A DNA stretch of 64,000 nucleotides from contig PIZR01000001.1 in NCBI GenBank assembly GCA_002835675.1, forward strand, positions 59,493 to 123,492. Reading direction: 5' to 3'. Shown here one piece after another: positions 25,084 to 35,605 of this stretch; the first letter of the stretch is position 1; each line of letters starts with the position of its first letter. The DNA is from Bacillus sp. BA3. Its GTDB lineage: Bacteria; Bacillota; Bacilli; Bacillales; DSM-1321. Under the pieces are notes generated by a model, which worked only from the letters and a program-made list of their open reading frames with translations, did no database searches and had not been told where the DNA came from. The translations under genes and the position numbers were made by a program.

Positions 25084-26187
25084 ATGATAAAAAGTATATC
25101 TACTTTTCAAGCAACAATGGTACTGATTCTATCTATTGGGTTGATGAACCATGTTATCGTTTTGCCTTCACTGCTTGGTGCATCCGGAAGAGATTCATGG
25201 ATCAGTAATTTAGTCACCGGGATGCTTTTTCTTTTATGGCTTCCCATGGTTTATTGGATCATAAATAAAACAAAGCAACAGCATATCATTGGTTGGCTTC
25301 ATACTCACAGTCACCCGCTCGCCGCCTGGACCATAAAAATCCTTCTTTTCTTATATATTTCATTAAACTTATTTGTCACTTTATATAGCACATTTTCCTG
25401 GGTAAACAGTACTTATATGATTCAAACGCCAGAATATATATTATTCATACCTTTCATCATCCTATGTTTTATTGCTGCCGAGGCTGGAATTAAAACAATA
25501 GCCATTGCCGGGGGATTGGTTTTACCCCTTGTTGTGGCACTTGGATTTATGATTATGACGGCAAATATACAGTATAAGGATTACTCCTTGCTTTTCCCTA
25601 TTTTTGAAAATGGGATTACACCTGTTTGGGACGGTATCGTAATACTAGGTGGAGGTTTTACAGAGATCTTTCTTCTCGTTTTGATTCAACAGTTTGTAAA
25701 GACTGAAATAAAGTTCAGGAGTTTACTTTTTTTAGGTTTATTTCTTTTGTTTATCAGTATGGGACCCATAATAGGCTCCATTACAGAGTTTGGTCCGGTA
25801 CAGGCTGCAAAAATCAGCAATCCTGCATACGCTCAATGGCGGTTACTAACCATGGGTAAGTATTTGAACCGGCTGGATTTTTTATCAATATACCAATGGC
25901 TTTCAGGTGCATTTATCCGTGTTTCGTTATCGATATTCCTAATGGGGGAACTGTTTCAAATTAAAACAAAGAAAATAAAAAATATTGTATTGCTTGCTAT
26001 ATCAGTCTCCTTAATCATTGCGCTTTGTATACCAATCGACATTCCAGCATACAGGAATTTTACGGAACGATATTATTTTAAATTGAGTGTGATTAGCATT
26101 TTGGTTATAACCTTTTTCATTAATATAGTCATTTTTTTGAAAGAAAGGGTGAAAAAGAATGGAGCCTCTATTGAACAAGGCAAATAA
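25084..26187 (+). CDS. spore germinant receptor B subunit (GerAB/GerKB family permease)
   Basis: An endospore germination permease of the APC superfamily, about 367 residues with ten hydrophobic segments. It is the B subunit of a GerA-type germinant receptor in the inner spore membrane and by family binds the germinant. ATG 25084 is preferred over ATG 25075 because GAGAGGGG lies 10 nt upstream. The gene order is B-A-C rather than the classical A-B-C. The 3' end overlaps the A-subunit gene by 29 nt. Transcription from a sigma-G promoter at 25034 fits forespore expression. Confidence 0.9.
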   Translation: MIKSISTFQATMVLILSIGLMNHVIVLPSLLGASGRDSWISNLVTGMLFLLWLPMVYWIINKTKQQHIIGWLHTHSHPLAAWTIKILLFLYISLNLFVTLYSTFSWVNSTYMIQTPEYILFIPFIILCFIAAEAGIKTIAIAGGLVLPLVVALGFMIMTANIQYKDYSLLFPIFENGITPVWDGIVILGGGFTEIFLLVLIQQFVKTEIKFRSLLFLGLFLLFISMGPIIGSITEFGPVQAAKISNPAYAQWRLLTMGKYLNRLDFLSIYQWLSGAFIRVSLSIFLMGELFQIKTKKIKNIVLLAISVSLIIALCIPIDIPAYRNFTERYYFKLSVISILVITFFINIVIFLKERVKKNGASIEQGK

Positions 26188-27670
26188 GGGGAGTTCTTCG
26201 GAAATCCAACTAACGACGGAATATTTCAATGAATTATTCGGAATGAGCTCGGATGTAAAATTCAAAAAGCATACCATTACATCTGAAGGGAAAACAGATC
26301 CGTCCCTTATTTGCACTTTGATTTATTCAGAGGTGTTGGTCGATGTCAAAAAATTGTGGGAATCAGTAGCACGGCTTGAAGGTAGTGTATTCATTAATTC
26401 TAAACTGAAGGAAGAAGAGGTTATAGAGGATCCGCAAGACGAATTTAAAGTCAGTAGGGTTTTCCCTTCCTCCACTATAAAAGAAGATGTGGAGGAAAAC
26501 GTATTTTCCGGGATGGTCCTGATGCTATTTGAAGAATTGGAATTATTATTTATGTTTTCCCTACCAAGCATCCCGAATCGGAGTACCGAAGAAACAAGTA
26601 GTGAAATTTCCATCCGAGGTCCACGTGATGGATTTATCGAAGATATCTCTGTTAATTTAGGGTTGATCAGAAAAAGATATAAAACTGCATCACTCGAAAA
26701 TCAAGCATTTACCATTGGCAAAAGGAGCAAGACAAAAATCAATTTATTATATGTGAAGGATGTTGTAAATCCAGAAACCATTGAAAAAGTAAAAAGGAAA
26801 ATCTCCTCAATAAACACAGATATCTTGTTGGGAACTACTGAACTTGAAGAATTTTTATCAGACAGTAAGTTCAACCTGATCCCGTTATTTGATTATACAG
26901 GGAGGCCGGATTATGCTGTAGCCAGTTTAAATAATGGGCGCTTTGCCATTTTAGTGGATGGGTCACCAACTGCCTTAATTGGACCAGGCAATATTACATT
27001 ATTGTTAAAAGCCGCGGAAGATCGTCATACTCCATCTTACTATACAAATTTCGAATATTTCTTTCGCATTTTCGGACTGGTGATATCAATATTCCTGCCA
27101 GGTTTTTATATAGCACTAATATCATTTCAATTAGACCAGCTCCCCTTCCCATTTTTGGCGACGATAACCGTATCTAGATTTGGGTTGCCTATATCACCTC
27201 AACAAGAGGCCTTCTTGATTTTGGGTTTATTTGAGTTGTTTCGAGAGGCAGGGATCACACTCCCAAAAGCAATCGGTCAATCACTGGCCGTTGTGGGTGG
27301 ATTAATTATAGGGGATGCGGCAATTAGAGGAGGGATTACATCCCCGACGATGCTGGTGGTGGCAGGTACCACTGCGGTAGCCACCTATACATTAATCAAT
27401 CAATCTTTAGGTGGAATTGTAAGCATGGCCAGGTTTTTTGTATTATTTCTCTCTTCTGTTTTAGGTTTATTCGGATTCTTTCTCGGTGTTTTCTCCATTG
27501 TCCTTTATTTATCAAGGCTGCAGATTTATGGTTTACCTTACTTAGCGCCTATATCACCACTATCCTTGAAAGATCTTCTAGGGGGCGGTGTCTTTGTGAA
27601 GCCATATCTCTTTAGAAAGAAACGAGCCGAAATGCTGAAAACTAAGGACAGAACAAAAGGAAATCGCTAA
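26159..27670 (+). CDS. spore germinant receptor A subunit (GerAA/GerKA family)
   Basis: A 503-residue GerA-family protein with a ~270-residue soluble N-terminal region, then membrane helices at ~295-440 and a short basic tail. The conserved GRPDYAVASLNNGRFAILVD run and EAFLILGLFELFREAGI mark the family. It forms the ion-channel-like part of the germinant receptor complex. The start ATG 26159 lies inside the B gene with AAAGGGTG upstream. The stop overlaps the C-subunit start as TAATG. Confidence 0.92.
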   Translation: MEPLLNKANKGSSSEIQLTTEYFNELFGMSSDVKFKKHTITSEGKTDPSLICTLIYSEVLVDVKKLWESVARLEGSVFINSKLKEEEVIEDPQDEFKVSRVFPSSTIKEDVEENVFSGMVLMLFEELELLFMFSLPSIPNRSTEETSSEISIRGPRDGFIEDISVNLGLIRKRYKTASLENQAFTIGKRSKTKINLLYVKDVVNPETIEKVKRKISSINTDILLGTTELEEFLSDSKFNLIPLFDYTGRPDYAVASLNNGRFAILVDGSPTALIGPGNITLLLKAAEDRHTPSYYTNFEYFFRIFGLVISIFLPGFYIALISFQLDQLPFPFLATITVSRFGLPISPQQEAFLILGLFELFREAGITLPKAIGQSLAVVGGLIIGDAAIRGGITSPTMLVVAGTTAVATYTLINQSLGGIVSMARFFVLFLSSVLGLFGFFLGVFSIVLYLSRLQIYGLPYLAPISPLSLKDLLGGGVFVKPYLFRKKRAEMLKTKDRTKGNR

Positions 27671-28809
27671 TGAAAATGATCCTTAGATTTATACTATTCG
27701 TAATGAGCCTTGCTCTTTTAAGTGGCTGCTGGGATACCAAGGATATTCAGGATATTCAATATATAAGTGCAATGGGAATAGATTATCAGAATGGGCAGTA
27801 TGTCATTTATGTGCAGGTGACGTCTTTTGCCGGTGTGGCTAAACAAGAAGGCTTGGAACCAAAACCAACACCTGTTTGGGTCGCCGAGGGACGCGGGAAA
27901 ACAATGATTGAGGCCATGAATGACATTTATAAAAGGTCAAACCAGTATATTTATTGGGCTCATGTTAAATTGATCATTTTCTCCGAAAGCTTACTAAAAC
28001 ATGGATTGGACAACGTAAACGACCCCATTTTAAGATTTCAGCAAATTAGGGAAACAACTTGGTTATATGGAACGGATGATTCATTAGAAAAGATCCTCTT
28101 TGTCAATAGTTTATTCGGCTCTTCAGTGCAAACAAGCATTTTCAATCCGAAGGATATTTATAAATTAAGATCCTTTGTCGAACCCATCAGGATCCAAAGA
28201 TTTTATACGCAAAATTATGAAACAGGGATGACAATAAAACTACCGAAGATTTCATTAAAAAATGAGGTATGGAAAGCAAAAGAAAAAGCACAGAACACCG
28301 TAAAACTATCAGGGTCCTATTTTATTAAAAATAATCAGCTAAAGGGGGAGATAGCAAATAAACATCTTGGGGGGATGAGATGGTTAACAAAATCAACGAT
28401 AAGGTCCCCAATTGGAATAAAAATCAACAAAAACAAAAATGTTCAAATATCTCTAATGAGGCCAAAATTCAATATAAAGCCTATCTATGTAAATGATGCA
28501 GTCGAATTCGATATTTCAATAGAAGTAGAAGGTGCCGTAACGGATATGGAAGAAAACATTTCATTAACCCACCTTAAAGAAAAAATACAGGGAGCATTAG
28601 AGAAAGAAATCAGGGATACCTACAAATACGCATTTGATAAAAATATAGACATCTATAATTTAGAAGCAGTTATCTACAGAAAGGATATAAAAAAATGGAA
28701 AGAAGTTTCTAAAGAGGATTTTAGCCTTAATGAAGGATCCATTCGTAATATTCAGGTGGAAGTTGCTATTAAAAATACAGGCGATTATAAATATGAGTAC
28801 ATGAATTGA
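27670..28809 (+). CDS. spore germinant receptor C subunit, Ger(x)C lipoprotein (GerKC-like)
   Basis: A 379-residue lipoprotein. The signal peptide ends at lipobox LLSGC (Cys ~21), followed by WDTKDIQDIQYISAMGIDYQ, typical of Ger(x)C N-termini. The mature domain lies outside the inner spore membrane and is needed for receptor function. It is the last gene of the B-A-C operon, with start and stop codons overlapping the A gene. No strong terminator is visible downstream. Confidence 0.93.
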   Translation: MKMILRFILFVMSLALLSGCWDTKDIQDIQYISAMGIDYQNGQYVIYVQVTSFAGVAKQEGLEPKPTPVWVAEGRGKTMIEAMNDIYKRSNQYIYWAHVKLIIFSESLLKHGLDNVNDPILRFQQIRETTWLYGTDDSLEKILFVNSLFGSSVQTSIFNPKDIYKLRSFVEPIRIQRFYTQNYETGMTIKLPKISLKNEVWKAKEKAQNTVKLSGSYFIKNNQLKGEIANKHLGGMRWLTKSTIRSPIGIKINKNKNVQISLMRPKFNIKPIYVNDAVEFDISIEVEGAVTDMEENISLTHLKEKIQGALEKEIRDTYKYAFDKNIDIYNLEAVIYRKDIKKWKEVSKEDFSLNEGSIRNIQVEVAIKNTGDYKYEYMN

Positions 28810-28962
28810 TCCTTCAAAAGTGGATTGCAGGCTGCCATGACAGAATCTTTCTTCAAATTCCAATGATTATGATATGGCAGCTAATGTAAATGATATATTC
28901 AACAACAACTAACTATGTAAGGATTTATTTTGACTTACATAACGATTAAAGGTAACTCGATT

Positions 28963-30102
28963 TTACTTTAATAGACCTAATCGAAATCCATAGACTACGA
29001 CTTGTGTACGGTTCTTGGCTTTAAACTTTGTCATTAAACTGCTTACATAATCCCTTATAGTATGCTCGCTTAATTGCAATAATTCGGCCATCTTTTTATT
29101 GTTATACCCCTCCGCCAGCAAATTTAAAATCACGGATTCCCGTTCCGTCAATTGTTGATCGGTATAAATGGATACCTCATCATCCTTTCTTGATAAATAT
29201 AAGCCTAACCGTTTTCCGACCTGTTCAAGTAATGTCAGTTCATCTTTTGAATAATCGAATTCCTCGCCTAATTGATCAAAGGTCAGCCAGCCGAAAACTT
29301 GCTGGTCATGAACAATCGGCACAAATATGACAGTTGAAAGATTAAACAACGTTATATGTTCCTTTTTAATATAATGATTGGGATTCTTTAAAAATACAGG
29401 CTTTTTTGAATTGAAAACAAAGGATTGCTTCAAGCTGAGTTGTCCTTTCATGCTTTGAACCTTAGGCAGCTCCAATCCAATGGTGCCATAAAATTGATTG
29501 GACCAAGGAAGATAAGCATAAAAAACACATCTTTTATAGTGAAAGAACTCTTCACATTTTTTTAGGATATGAGCAAAATCCTTAATTCCTGATGAGTTAA
29601 TTAGAAGCTCATCTAATTGGTCCAATAGTTGCAGTCTTTTAAGTTCAGCATTTTCTTCGTGGGTTTTTGAAAGTTGCATGGGTTCGACATCCATCCATTT
29701 GTTATAGCTATGGATGAGGTGAGAGAAAATGGATAATAAAAACATTAGAATGGAAATGGTATTGGCATGTTTCAGGTTGGCCATTAAGGTAACGATGGAC
29801 TTTTCAAAGATCAATCGGAACATGCTGAAATGGTTCACATTTAAAATGGGCAACTGTGATTGAAGCCATGTTTCCAAATGCTTATCGTATGTTTCATTTA
29901 TGTCTTCGATGTTTGGAGCGGATAAAAATAGTAGAAATGATTCCAGTAATGTTTGAATCATCTTACGGTCATTTTCTAATATAAGGGGCTCTAGATTCAA
30001 ATAAATATTGATATTGTCTTCAATCTGTTTGTTATGACTTTTTATGAATAATATGAATTGCTGAAACGATATCTCTTCATAAGCATTAGCGGGCTGGGTC
30101 AT
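28963..30102 (-). CDS. GAF-like/LuxR-type HTH transcriptional regulator
   Basis: A 379-residue regulator. Residues ~160-305 look like a GAF sensor domain (VPIVHDQQVFGWLTFDQLG). Residues ~315-375 are a LuxR/FixJ-type HTH (LTERESVILNLLAEGYNNKK, then LSEHTIRDYVSSL). The N-terminal ~150 residues are helical and unassigned. The start at 30102 has an AAGGAGAAG ribosome site. It is divergent from the SDR pair at 30372 across a 269-nt gap, so those genes are natural targets; this is inference from layout. No phosphoacceptor domain is present, so it is not a standard response regulator. Confidence 0.82.
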   Translation of the reverse strand: MTQPANAYEEISFQQFILFIKSHNKQIEDNINIYLNLEPLILENDRKMIQTLLESFLLFLSAPNIEDINETYDKHLETWLQSQLPILNVNHFSMFRLIFEKSIVTLMANLKHANTISILMFLLSIFSHLIHSYNKWMDVEPMQLSKTHEENAELKRLQLLDQLDELLINSSGIKDFAHILKKCEEFFHYKRCVFYAYLPWSNQFYGTIGLELPKVQSMKGQLSLKQSFVFNSKKPVFLKNPNHYIKKEHITLFNLSTVIFVPIVHDQQVFGWLTFDQLGEEFDYSKDELTLLEQVGKRLGLYLSRKDDEVSIYTDQQLTERESVILNLLAEGYNNKKMAELLQLSEHTIRDYVSSLMTKFKAKNRTQVVVYGFRLGLLK

Positions 30103-30371
30103 ACGAGTCTCTTCTCCTTAAACAAAATACCCCTATATAAGGGGGATACTTACCCTATTATTATACGGCATATTATAGGATAGTATTTCAAATTGCGAGG
30201 AGTAAAATAAAGGCATAGACAGACAATGAAGCTTTTTTTAGCGGCATTCCATTTAAAGTGGTGGACAATTGTTAAAGTTAGCTTTATTTACTTGTCTAGG
30301 GAGAACCTCCATGGATGGAGATTTCTGGTGCTCAAGGAATCTGTTGCGTAGAAAATAAGAAAAGGGGTAAT

Positions 30372-31127
30372 ATGATGAGACTTGAAAACAAAGTGGCCAT
30401 CATTACAGGCGGGGGTACAGGAATAGGGAAAGAAACAGCTTTGTTATTTGCTAGGGAGGGAGCAAAAATCGTCATCACTGATATAAACCAGGAATCCGGT
30501 GACCAAGCTGTGAAAGACATTCAGGCAATTGGCGGAGAGGCCCAATTCATCCGTCATGATGTCAGCAATGAAGAAGATTGGGAAAGGGTTGCAAAGGAAA
30601 CGATTAATACTTTTGATAAGGTGGATGTTCTGTTCAACAATGCGGGTATTTATATCATTAAACCGGTTGCGGAGATTGAACTGGAGGAATGGAATCGTCT
30701 CATGTCGATTAACGTGACCGGCGTATTCTTGGGAATGAAACATATTATGCCACTGATGGCGAAACAAAATAAAGGTTCAGTCATTAACGCTTCTTCCATT
30801 GCAGGCTTGATTGGCGCCCCTGGTCATGTTTTATACGGTGCAAGCAAGGGAGCGGTCCGGACAATGACTAAAGATGCTGCCATCGAGTATGCTTCAAAAG
30901 GGGTCCGTGTAAACTCGATTCATCCAGGATATATCGATACCGGGATGGCGGACTATGCATCTGAACAAACTGGCAGTACAAAAGATGAATTGGGTAAAGA
31001 ATTCCCGTTGGGACATCTGGGCAGCGTCAAAAATGTGGCGAATACAGTGCTTTTCATTGCCTCGGACGAATCTTCCTATACGACGGGTACTGAATTTGTG
31101 ATAGATGGCGGAGCGACTGCACGCTAA
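30372..31127 (+). CDS. SDR-family oxidoreductase (glucose 1-dehydrogenase-like)
   Basis: A classical 250-residue SDR. TGGGTGIG binds NAD(P) at residues ~13-20. NNAG and ASSIAGLIG with YGASKG supply the catalytic Asn, Ser, Tyr and Lys. The C-terminus GTEFVIDGGAT is typical of glucose 1-dehydrogenase/3-oxoacyl-reductase-like enzymes. ATG 30372 (or 30375) follows AAAGGGG; the longer frame from 30315 lacks a ribosome site. A second SDR starts 54 nt downstream, so the two form an operon. Confidence 0.88.
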   Translation: MMRLENKVAIITGGGTGIGKETALLFAREGAKIVITDINQESGDQAVKDIQAIGGEAQFIRHDVSNEEDWERVAKETINTFDKVDVLFNNAGIYIIKPVAEIELEEWNRLMSINVTGVFLGMKHIMPLMAKQNKGSVINASSIAGLIGAPGHVLYGASKGAVRTMTKDAAIEYASKGVRVNSIHPGYIDTGMADYASEQTGSTKDELGKEFPLGHLGSVKNVANTVLFIASDESSYTTGTEFVIDGGATAR

Positions 31128-31180
31128 AAAAACTACTTTTCTGCGGATATTAGAAACTAAAAACCAAGGAGTGTTTAGAG

Positions 31181-31924
31181 ATGAGATTAGAAAATAAAGT
31201 GGCAATCGTAACAGGGGGAGCAAGCGGGATTGGAGCAAGCACGGCTCAATTATTTGCAGAAGAAGGAGCAAAGGTGGTCATTGCCGATTTTGCTGATCAT
31301 GGACAGGCTGTGTCAGAAGAGTTAAATGGAAAAGGGTATGATACTCTTTTTGTTAAAACTGACGTGACAAATGAAAATGACGTAAAGAATATGATCGAAG
31401 AGACGGTTAATAAATATGGAAAACTGGATATCATGTTCGCAAACGCAGGAATTGCAAGAGACGGAAACATTCATGAGTTAAGCTACGAGCAATGGCAAAA
31501 AACGATTGATATTAATTTATCCGGTGTCTTCCTATCCGATAAATATGCGATAGAGCAAATGCAAAAACAATCTACTGGCGGCGCCATTGTCAATACAGGC
31601 TCCATCCATAGCCATGCAGGGAAACCGGGGGTAACAGCCTATTCTGCTGCGAAAGGCGGGGTCAAACTGTTAACACAAACGTTAGGTTCGACCTATGCGA
31701 AAGATGGCATTCGTGTCAATGCAGTTTGCCCTGGATATATAGATACACCACTTATTGCCGAAGCACAAGGTGAAATAAGACAAGGTTTGATCGATTTACA
31801 TCCAATCGGCCGTTTAGGCAGGGCGGAAGAAGTGGCGAAAGCCGTTCTCTTCCTCGCAAGTGACGATGCATCATTTGTTACAGGCACAAGTCTTATTGTG
31901 GACGGCGGATATACCGCAGTATAA
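31181..31924 (+). CDS. SDR-family oxidoreductase, second of tandem pair
   Basis: A 247-residue classical SDR related to its upstream neighbour. It shows TGGASGIG, a FANAG variant of NNAG, the catalytic Ser in NTGSIHSHAG, and YSAAKGG. The Asp in VIADFAD after beta-2 suggests NAD(H) preference. It ends GTSLIVDGGYTAV. AAGGAG lies ~10 nt before ATG 31181. Tandem SDR paralogues often act on related alcohols. The substrate is unknown. Confidence 0.88.
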   Translation: MRLENKVAIVTGGASGIGASTAQLFAEEGAKVVIADFADHGQAVSEELNGKGYDTLFVKTDVTNENDVKNMIEETVNKYGKLDIMFANAGIARDGNIHELSYEQWQKTIDINLSGVFLSDKYAIEQMQKQSTGGAIVNTGSIHSHAGKPGVTAYSAAKGGVKLLTQTLGSTYAKDGIRVNAVCPGYIDTPLIAEAQGEIRQGLIDLHPIGRLGRAEEVAKAVLFLASDDASFVTGTSLIVDGGYTAV

Positions 31925-32415
31925 ATTTTAAGGATTATTCGCTCGGTCTCTTAATCAGTCAAATTAGGTTTGAGGTGCCAATCAATAGAGCTTCTTCTGT
32001 AAGATGAGTGGTGTTCATACACCCAAATCATACTGGAGGGCTTTTTTTTACATATAAATGTATAAGGATTTAAAATGTAGATATAGGGATACATTCCGAA
32101 ACCCTACCTTTTAGTTACATAATAATCTATCGACTTATATTTATTGTTATTTTTAGAAAATATTGAAAATTATAAATTTAAATGTTTTAATGTAACTATG
32201 CCTTTTATACTGGTTCGGACGACGTGATGTTAACACCACTAGTAAAATGGGGTAAATCTATTGTTTCATTCTAGAAAGGATGTGTCATTTTACTCCTTAT
32301 TGACTTGTAAATATTTGCCCTATCAATTCAGTATTTCCATCTGTCAGTTTGCCAAGTTAGTATTATGACGAAATGAAGTGGATTTAAAACCAAAAAAAGG
32401 GAGGGACTTTATTTT
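31925..32415. other. 491-bp intergenic region, no gene seen
   Basis: AT-rich DNA with a T8 run after GGAGGGC (32036-32050) but no convincing stem before it. The amidohydrolase ribosome site (AAGGGAGGG) is at the right edge. I see no small gene or RNA here. Confidence 0.5.
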
Positions 32416-34077
32416 ATGATAAAAATCGATCTTTTATTTAAAAATGCAAATGTGCTGACTCTAGATAACAGGAATCGCCGGGCTAGGTCAATTGCTGTAG
32501 CAGATGGGAAAATTGTCGGGATTTGGGATGAGTGTGAGCCACCTAAAAGTGCAGTGGAGATTACAGCAAGTACTGATGTTGTAGATTTAAAGGGCTCCAC
32601 CCTAATTCCAGGCTTTATCGATACTCATAACCATATTTTAATGTATGGATTAACGATGGGACAGGTGAACTGCGGTACACCGCCCAATCAATCCCTAAAA
32701 GATATTTTAGAGGTGATTGGTGCAAAAGCAAAAGACACTCCCGATGGCGAATGGGTAAAGGGATATGGCTATGATGATACGCTTTTGTATGAAAAGCGCC
32801 ATGTTACACGGAGTGATTTAGATAAGGTTTCGCCAAATAATCCTGTAGTCATCACACACACTTCAGGGCACTTATCCGCAGTAAATTCGCTTGCCTTGCA
32901 ATTCGCAGGTTTAACTGATGATGTTTCTGATCCCCAGGGCGGACATTATGGACGGGATGAGAACGGAAGACTTAATGGGGTAATTTATGAACCAGCGGCA
33001 ATGGCACCAATAAATAATCACATACCGCAAATGACAATTGGGCAACAGGTTGACATGATAGGAAAGGCTTCAAAAGATTATGTCGCTCAAGGAATTACCA
33101 CGAATACAGATGCTGCAGTTGGATTTAATAATTTGGAAGATTTAGAGGCTCATCTTAAAGCGGCTGAACAAAAAATTAATCCGATGCGAACGAGATTGAT
33201 GATCATGCATCATCAGCTTCGTGAAGGAGCGCCATTCGGGGGTTATTCTCCAGCTCAACTGGATCTGGAACTCAGGGAAAGGTCTGGGGGACGGGTTAAA
33301 TTAGATAGCGCAAAAATGTTTCAGGACGGCTCCATACAAGGATTAACAGGAGCTTTACGTCTTCCATATTATCAAAATCAAGATGTATATGGAGATCTCA
33401 TTCATCAGCAGGAAGCATTTAATGAAGAAGTCTTAGACCTGCACAGACGAGGATTTAGGATCACAACGCATGGAAACGGGGATCGTGCGATCGGCTCGAT
33501 ATTAGCGGCATATGAATATGCTTTATCCAATAGCCCTCGTACAGAGCATCGCCATAGAATCGAACATGTCCAAACCGCGACCACCGAGGACATCATGAAG
33601 ATGAGGGAACTTGATGTAGCCGGATCCTTCTTCATCAATCATGTATATTATTGGGGAGACAGGCATAAACAAATTTTCCTGGGTCCGGAGCGTGGACGGC
33701 GTATAAGTCCGTTAGCTGAAGCTGTTGCACACAATTTATTGTTCACCCTGCATTCCGATTGTCCAATTACCCCAATCTCACCCCTATTTTCAGTATGGGC
33801 TGCAGTTAATAGAATAACGAGAGAAGGTCATGTTTTAGGCCCAGAACAGCGTATTGATGTAGAAACAGCTTTAAAGTCGATGACTATTTTTGGCGCAAAA
33901 CTAAATTTTGATGAGTCACGATCAGGCAGCATAGAAATTGGAAAACAAGCAGACTTTACCATTCTCGAGACTGACCCTACAGCTGTTCATCCAGAAGAAA
34001 TTAAGGACATAGCAATTCTGGCCACCTTCATAGATGGAAACCCAGTATATGGACAAGAAAAGGTAAAGACTACTTAA
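32416..34077 (+). CDS. amidohydrolase family protein (YtcJ-like)
   Basis: A 553-residue metal-dependent amidohydrolase of the YtcJ/LAF3 group. The HxH metal motif is in GFIDTHNHILMYG (~residues 66-78), later metal ligands are in TTHGNGDRAI and IEHVQT, and the final Asp is in LHSDCPITP. It probably hydrolyses a C-N bond in a cytosolic substrate; the YtcJ subgroup lacks a well-defined natural substrate. ATG 32416 follows AAAAGGGAGGG. An MFS transporter begins 175 nt downstream, so import and hydrolysis of one compound is a reasonable guess. Confidence 0.87.
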   Translation: MIKIDLLFKNANVLTLDNRNRRARSIAVADGKIVGIWDECEPPKSAVEITASTDVVDLKGSTLIPGFIDTHNHILMYGLTMGQVNCGTPPNQSLKDILEVIGAKAKDTPDGEWVKGYGYDDTLLYEKRHVTRSDLDKVSPNNPVVITHTSGHLSAVNSLALQFAGLTDDVSDPQGGHYGRDENGRLNGVIYEPAAMAPINNHIPQMTIGQQVDMIGKASKDYVAQGITTNTDAAVGFNNLEDLEAHLKAAEQKINPMRTRLMIMHHQLREGAPFGGYSPAQLDLELRERSGGRVKLDSAKMFQDGSIQGLTGALRLPYYQNQDVYGDLIHQQEAFNEEVLDLHRRGFRITTHGNGDRAIGSILAAYEYALSNSPRTEHRHRIEHVQTATTEDIMKMRELDVAGSFFINHVYYWGDRHKQIFLGPERGRRISPLAEAVAHNLLFTLHSDCPITPISPLFSVWAAVNRITREGHVLGPEQRIDVETALKSMTIFGAKLNFDESRSGSIEIGKQADFTILETDPTAVHPEEIKDIAILATFIDGNPVYGQEKVKTT

Positions 34078-34251
34078 TTTCTTACCGGAAATTTACTGCG
34101 TATAATCAAAAAAGGAAATCCTATATGTTTGACTTAAGAGCACCGATTATCTTTGAACTCGCATCCTCGACATTAGATACTCCATGATCCTGTTTCCTTA
34201 GAGTTTAAAGAATCGCGATGAAAATTAAAGCTAAACTAGGGGGCTATGCTA

Positions 34252-35505
34252 GTGAACAAATTAGCATTCGGTCAAAATCCAAAAATGATTTTGTTATTAC
34301 TTTTTGCAGGTAATTTGTTCTCGGCACTGGATCGCTTTGTCATTAATTATGGGATTGTCCATATATCCGATGACCTCCAATTGAGCGCATCCTCCACAGG
34401 TCTGATATTAAGCGTCTTCTTTTTAGGATATGCGATAATGCAGATCCCCGGCGGCTGGATGGCCGATCGTTTCGGCGCTAGAATCGTTCTGATTGTCTCT
34501 GTCTTTAGTTTTACCATTTTTACCAGTCTGACAGGATTGGCATGGTCTTTTGTTTCGCTGCTGGTCATTCGTTTTATGTTCGGATTGGGGGAAGGAAGTT
34601 TCTTTCCTGCTGGGGCCAAAATGATAGCAGTGTCCATTGCGGAAGAAAAGCGTTCCCGGGCAATGTCTTTGTTTCTTTCCGCACTCACTGTTGCAGGTGT
34701 CATTTCACCCATTCTCGCAGCCACTCTGCTTGTTAGTATCGGATGGAGGATGATGTTTGGCATTATTGGGATTTTCGGGTTTACGATTGGGTTGCTATAT
34801 TTGTTCTTTTTAAAACCTAGAGTAGGGAGTCAGGGCCCGCGAGAAGTAGATTCCTTAACGGAAGTTCCTGTCAAAGGTTCTTTTATTAAGCTGTTTAAAA
34901 CCCCCTTGGTCCTTAGTTTGATGGCTGCCTCGTTTGCATATGGTTTCGTCAGCTGGGGAGTGATGTCATGGATGCCGACTTACTTGGTGCAGGAACGTGG
35001 CCTGAATTTAATTTCCATGGGTCTTTTACAGATGATCCCTGCAATAGCGTCGGTGGCTTTCTATATTATCGCCGGTTATGTACTGGATAAAGTGAAAGTT
35101 GGTCGGGAAAAATGGATAGGGGGCTTTAGTGGATTAGGTCTAGCATTATTCGTGTATCTCATGTTTCATGCAGAAACGGTAACGGGAGTTATCATCTATC
35201 AATCCATTATACCTATATTTTCCGCAGCCTTATCCACTATCATTTTTAGTCTGCCGCTGAAGTATTTACCGGAAGCAATCGGAGGTTCTGCAGTGGGAGT
35301 GGTCAATTTAGGGATGCAAGTGGCTGGCTTCATCGCTCCTTTAACGATTGGTTTTGTCATAGACGCTTTCGATGGATCGTTTAATGGAGCTGTTTGGTTA
35401 TTGGTTTCATTCGGAGTCGTTTGTTTTATCGCTTTTATGACCTTGAAATCGGGTAAGGAAAATTCCATATCAGAAAATCCACAAACAATTCCTGCTGTAA
35501 AATAG
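34252..35505 (+). CDS. MFS transporter (anion:cation symporter type)
   Basis: A 12-helix MFS protein of 417 residues. The first loop contains the motif GGWMADRFGAR (A-motif) and the fourth helix region GEGSFFPAG, as in ExuT/GudP-like organic-anion symporters. GTG 34252 is preferred to ATG 34246 because CTAGGGGG ends about 10 nt upstream of the GTG. It follows the amidohydrolase and may share its transcript. A terminator lies at 35606-35648. The substrate is probably an organic acid or the amidohydrolase substrate. Confidence 0.87.
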   Translation: MNKLAFGQNPKMILLLLFAGNLFSALDRFVINYGIVHISDDLQLSASSTGLILSVFFLGYAIMQIPGGWMADRFGARIVLIVSVFSFTIFTSLTGLAWSFVSLLVIRFMFGLGEGSFFPAGAKMIAVSIAEEKRSRAMSLFLSALTVAGVISPILAATLLVSIGWRMMFGIIGIFGFTIGLLYLFFLKPRVGSQGPREVDSLTEVPVKGSFIKLFKTPLVLSLMAASFAYGFVSWGVMSWMPTYLVQERGLNLISMGLLQMIPAIASVAFYIIAGYVLDKVKVGREKWIGGFSGLGLALFVYLMFHAETVTGVIIYQSIIPIFSAALSTIIFSLPLKYLPEAIGGSAVGVVNLGMQVAGFIAPLTIGFVIDAFDGSFNGAVWLLVSFGVVCFIAFMTLKSGKENSISENPQTIPAVK

Positions 35506-35605
35506 ATTGATATAAATGAAGGCAAAAGTGGGCGTGAGAATTTATAAAAGTTTGTTCGAAATGGTATATAGAGAGTGAAATAAGTCTGCCAGCTACTATC
35601 TTGAA

